A stretch of 64,000 bases of DNA from Planctomycetota bacterium (GTDB taxonomy: Bacteria > Planctomycetota > Brocadiia > JAADGH01), in assembly GCA_013152475.1 (NCBI GenBank), contig JAADGH010000200.1:29034-93033 (forward strand), read 5' to 3'. Shown here piece by piece: positions 61,641-64,000 of this stretch (position 1 is the stretch's first letter; the number at the start of each line of letters is the position of its first letter). Position numbers and translations under genes: made by a program. The notes below the pieces were generated by a model that searched no databases, had not been told where the DNA came from, and saw only the letters and a program-made list of their open reading frames with translations.

Positions 61641-64000
61641 ATGAGATCACTTGCCTGCGTCTTCGCATTACTTCTTCTCGCCGCCGCCACCGTTCTCGGC
61701 CAGGCCGCACCCGATGAGAACACCTTGTTCCTGGCTACCTTCGACGATTCCACGACGGCCGACCTGGCCAAAGGCGCCTGGGACCCCCTGTCAGCGAAGA
61801 ACACCGACATTGTGAAGGACGGTCACTTCCGCGGCGCGCTTCGTCTCCCCGAGGGGGCGAGTTTGACCTATAGCGCCATCGGCAATCTGAACCCTCGATG
61901 CGGCACGATGTCCATGTGGATCAAGACGGATTGGGCCGGGAATGACGAGAGGTCCCACAGCATCTTCCGTTTCCGCAAGATCAAAACACAGAACTACCTC
62001 GTCGTCAACAAGACCGCCAATACGCGACTCGGTGTCGCCATGAGCAGCGAGACGAAGAAGGGCCGGACGTGGAAACGTTCCGAGAAGGACATCACCGACT
62101 GGCAGCCGGGCGTCTGGCATCACATCGCCGCGACGTGGAAGGACAATGAGCTCCGCTTCTATATTGACGGCCATCCCGTCGGGCCGCCTGTCGGGGAAGG
62201 ACCCGCGCCGCGGGGCAAGATCGAGGAGTTCACCCTCGCTGGGACCGGCATCGCAATCGACGACCTGCGAATTGCCAGCGTCGTCCGCCCCCCTGAAGAG
62301 ATCATGGCACTCGCTTCTGCCCCGAAGAGCGGTCGCCTCTATCAATTCCTCAGCAACCTGCACCCCACCGAAGCCAAACAGGCAACGGGTAAGATCGGCA
62401 TCGGCCATCGCGTCCGTGTCGATGGCATGACCATGCCGCTGATCCTCGATGGCGTGGCCTATGCTCGCGGCATCGCCATGCGCGCACCGGCATCGGCCAT
62501 GTTTCCCATCGAGGGAGACTTCGCGAAATTCGTGGCGACCATCGGCGTGGATGACCTGGCCGGGAAGGGTGCATCGGTGACGTTCCACGTGCGAGTGGAC
62601 GGAAAGGATGCGTTCAACAGCGAGAAGTTCGAGAAGGGTACTCCGCCAAAGCAGATCCAGGTCCCGGTCGCAGGGGCGAAGAAGATCGAGCTTGTCGTGA
62701 ATGACTGCGACGACGGGAACGCCGAGGACCTGGCTAACTGGGCGAATGCCGCGTTGGTCCGCGACGCCAAGGCGCAGGTTCCCGTCCTCGCACGCAAACT
62801 TGCGCAGAAGACCATCGACATGTACCAGCGTCGGCGCACGGCGTATCGCTTTAGCTTCGACCTCCCGCAGGCGCAGAAGGGCTACCTGGTCGCGCGGAAG
62901 AACTACCTGGAGGACATCGATCCGGCGGCGGCCCCGGCGTCTTTCGATACCTCCCTATCAACCTTTGCGACGCCCGGAGAGTACGAGCCGGTGTGTTTCG
63001 TTATCTATGCGGGCAAGGACCTGAAGCATGTCACGGTCGAGGCCAGTGACCTCCGGTGCGAGACCGGGACGATCCCCAGGAAAAATATCGACGTTCGCTG
63101 GGTGATGCGCGGGCTGTATCGTCACTTGTATACACGTCCGCCCGAGCAGTCGGATGTCATCTCCCGCTTCCTCCTCCACCGAAAGTCGATGGACATGGAG
63201 GGGGGCACGTTCCAGGAGATGCACATCACCATCCGCGTGCCCGACGATGCCCGGGACGTATGCGGGGCTCCTGCGTGTCAGTGCAGCCGACGCTCAGCCC
63301 ACCGATGTGCCCCTCTCCATCGAGGTGCTCCCCTTCAAGCTTCGCCCCCTCGAGCGGAAAAAGTACGGCGCGTACTATCGCATGAGCAGCAGCGCGGAGC
63401 CACCCGGCAGGATCGAGCTGGAGCTGCAGGACATGCGCGACCACGGGGCGACGATCCTCTATCCCGGGTTCGGCGTGCATTTCGAGAAGGATGGCGAGCA
63501 GATCAAGGCAAGCTATGACGACCTGCGGAAGGGCCTTTCGATTTTGCGAAAGTTCGGCTTTCACGGGCCCATCCCGATCCATGACGGCTTCAATACGCTT
63601 GCCCGCCTCTGCGGCGCAACGGACATCAACGTCAGCAAGAAAGAGACCGGTGACTCTCTGGAGACGAACGAAAAATTTCAGGCTGCGGCGAAGCAGACGC
63701 TGGACGGGCTGAAGGAGGTGCAACGGGAATTCTCCATGTTCGAGCTGCTGCCGTCGCACATGGACGAGGTGCTGAACCGGGGCCGCCTGACGCTCTACTG
63801 TAACCTGGCGAAACCGATCCGGAAGTATTCCAACTTCCGCATCTACATCACGCTCCACAACAGTCCCCGCGAGAGTATCCCGGAGCTGACCCAACAGCTT
63901 ATGCCGTATGTGGACGTGCGATGCTACAACGGTCACGCCATGGACAACTGGATCAAGGCGGGGCACAGCTTCGAGGAGCTTGCAAAGGACCTGAAAGAGC
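61641..64000 (+). pseudogene. secreted LamG/NPCBM carbohydrate-active protein, frameshifted and cut by the window end
   Basis: Signal peptide MRSLACVFALLLLAAATVLG. Residues ~28-220 are a LamG/concanavalin-like module (GTMSMWIKTDW, WHHIAATWKDNELRFYIDGH). Residues ~250-390 are an NPCBM-type binding domain (LDGVAYARGIAMRAPASAMF, ATIGVDDLAGKGASVTFHVR). A beta and then a TIM-barrel-like segment follow. The first frame runs to 63518 but becomes unlike protein after about 63245; from 63247 the neighbouring frame (MPGTYAGLLRVSAADAQP, LERKKYGAYYRM, DHGATILYPGFGVHF) continues without stop to the window end. This indicates a one-base shift at about 63240-63250, either a sequencing error or a true mutation. 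ATG at 61641 has GGAG 6 bases upstream. Confidence 0.75.

Overview
This is a GC-rich bacterial chromosome segment. It has tightly packed genes, many 1-14 bp gene overlaps, AGGAGG-type ribosome sites and sigma70-like promoters (TTGACA, 16-18 bp, TATAAT). The gene content is typical of the Planctomycetota / Lentisphaerota / Hydrogenedentota / Sumerlaeota neighbourhood: several Cys-type sulfatases, an FGE-like lipoprotein, Gfo/Idh/MocA, ThuA and xylose-isomerase-like sugar enzymes, UroD-type methyltransferase homologues with a corrinoid protein, a DUF4838 giant, an OPT-like membrane protein, and MJ0042 zinc ribbons on a kinase and a membrane protein. No marker gene fixes the phylum, so this placement is an inference. 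I saw no rRNA, tRNA, CRISPR array, integrase, transposase or prophage.

Layout. 1-3758 (minus): a 2-hydroxyacyl-CoA dehydratase-like protein, a PHP hydrolase and a Ser/Thr kinase (cut by the window edge) in an overlapping operon, divergent from an MBL hydrolase. 4994-9081 (plus): sialidase-like protein, half-size EamA transporter, UroD-like methyltransferase, zinc-ribbon membrane protein, with a chagasin-type inhibitor on the other strand. 9092-13293 (minus): ThuA, Gfo/Idh oxidoreductase, sulfatase, UroD-like operon. 13393-17788 (minus): DeoR regulator, DhnA-type aldolase, class III aminotransferase, FGGY kinase, a self-contained sugar catabolic operon. 17889-21884: HAD phosphatase, a translationally coupled Zn-ribbon protein plus CorA-like transporter, and a convergent voltage-sensor channel with an abnormal pore. 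22165-30060: a CxxCH beta-propeller coupled to a TMTC-like TPR membrane protein, a lipoprotein, a sugar isomerase and a GT-C transferase. 30082-39096 (minus): housekeeping block with a CsgG-like lipoprotein, proA, an FtsB/DivIC-like gene, eno, dnaA, a corrinoid protein, a YfgM-like TPR protein, a lipoprotein and a PHP protein. 39097-39860: decayed DNA with an hsdS remnant. 39861-49015: GT4 transferase, alanine dehydrogenase, radical SAM protein, EamA, CvpA, a GspE-like pseudo-ATPase, hisF, thiG, thiS. 49488-52281 (plus): both subunits of DNA topoisomerase VI. 52393-64000: FGE-like lipoprotein, a secreted short-repeat protein, OPT-like transporter, sulfatase, DUF4838 protein, and a divergent LamG/NPCBM protein that carries a frameshift and runs off the window.

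The overall picture is a heterotroph that degrades sulfated or sialylated polysaccharides. Surface hydrolases and carbohydrate-binding proteins release sugars, small operons convert them, and transporters and glycosyltransferases serve the envelope. The most unusual items are the motif-dead GspE homologue, the ion channel whose selectivity filter has been replaced, the bacterial Topo VI pair, and the secreted 11-12 residue repeat protein encoded immediately upstream of an FGE-like lipoprotein.
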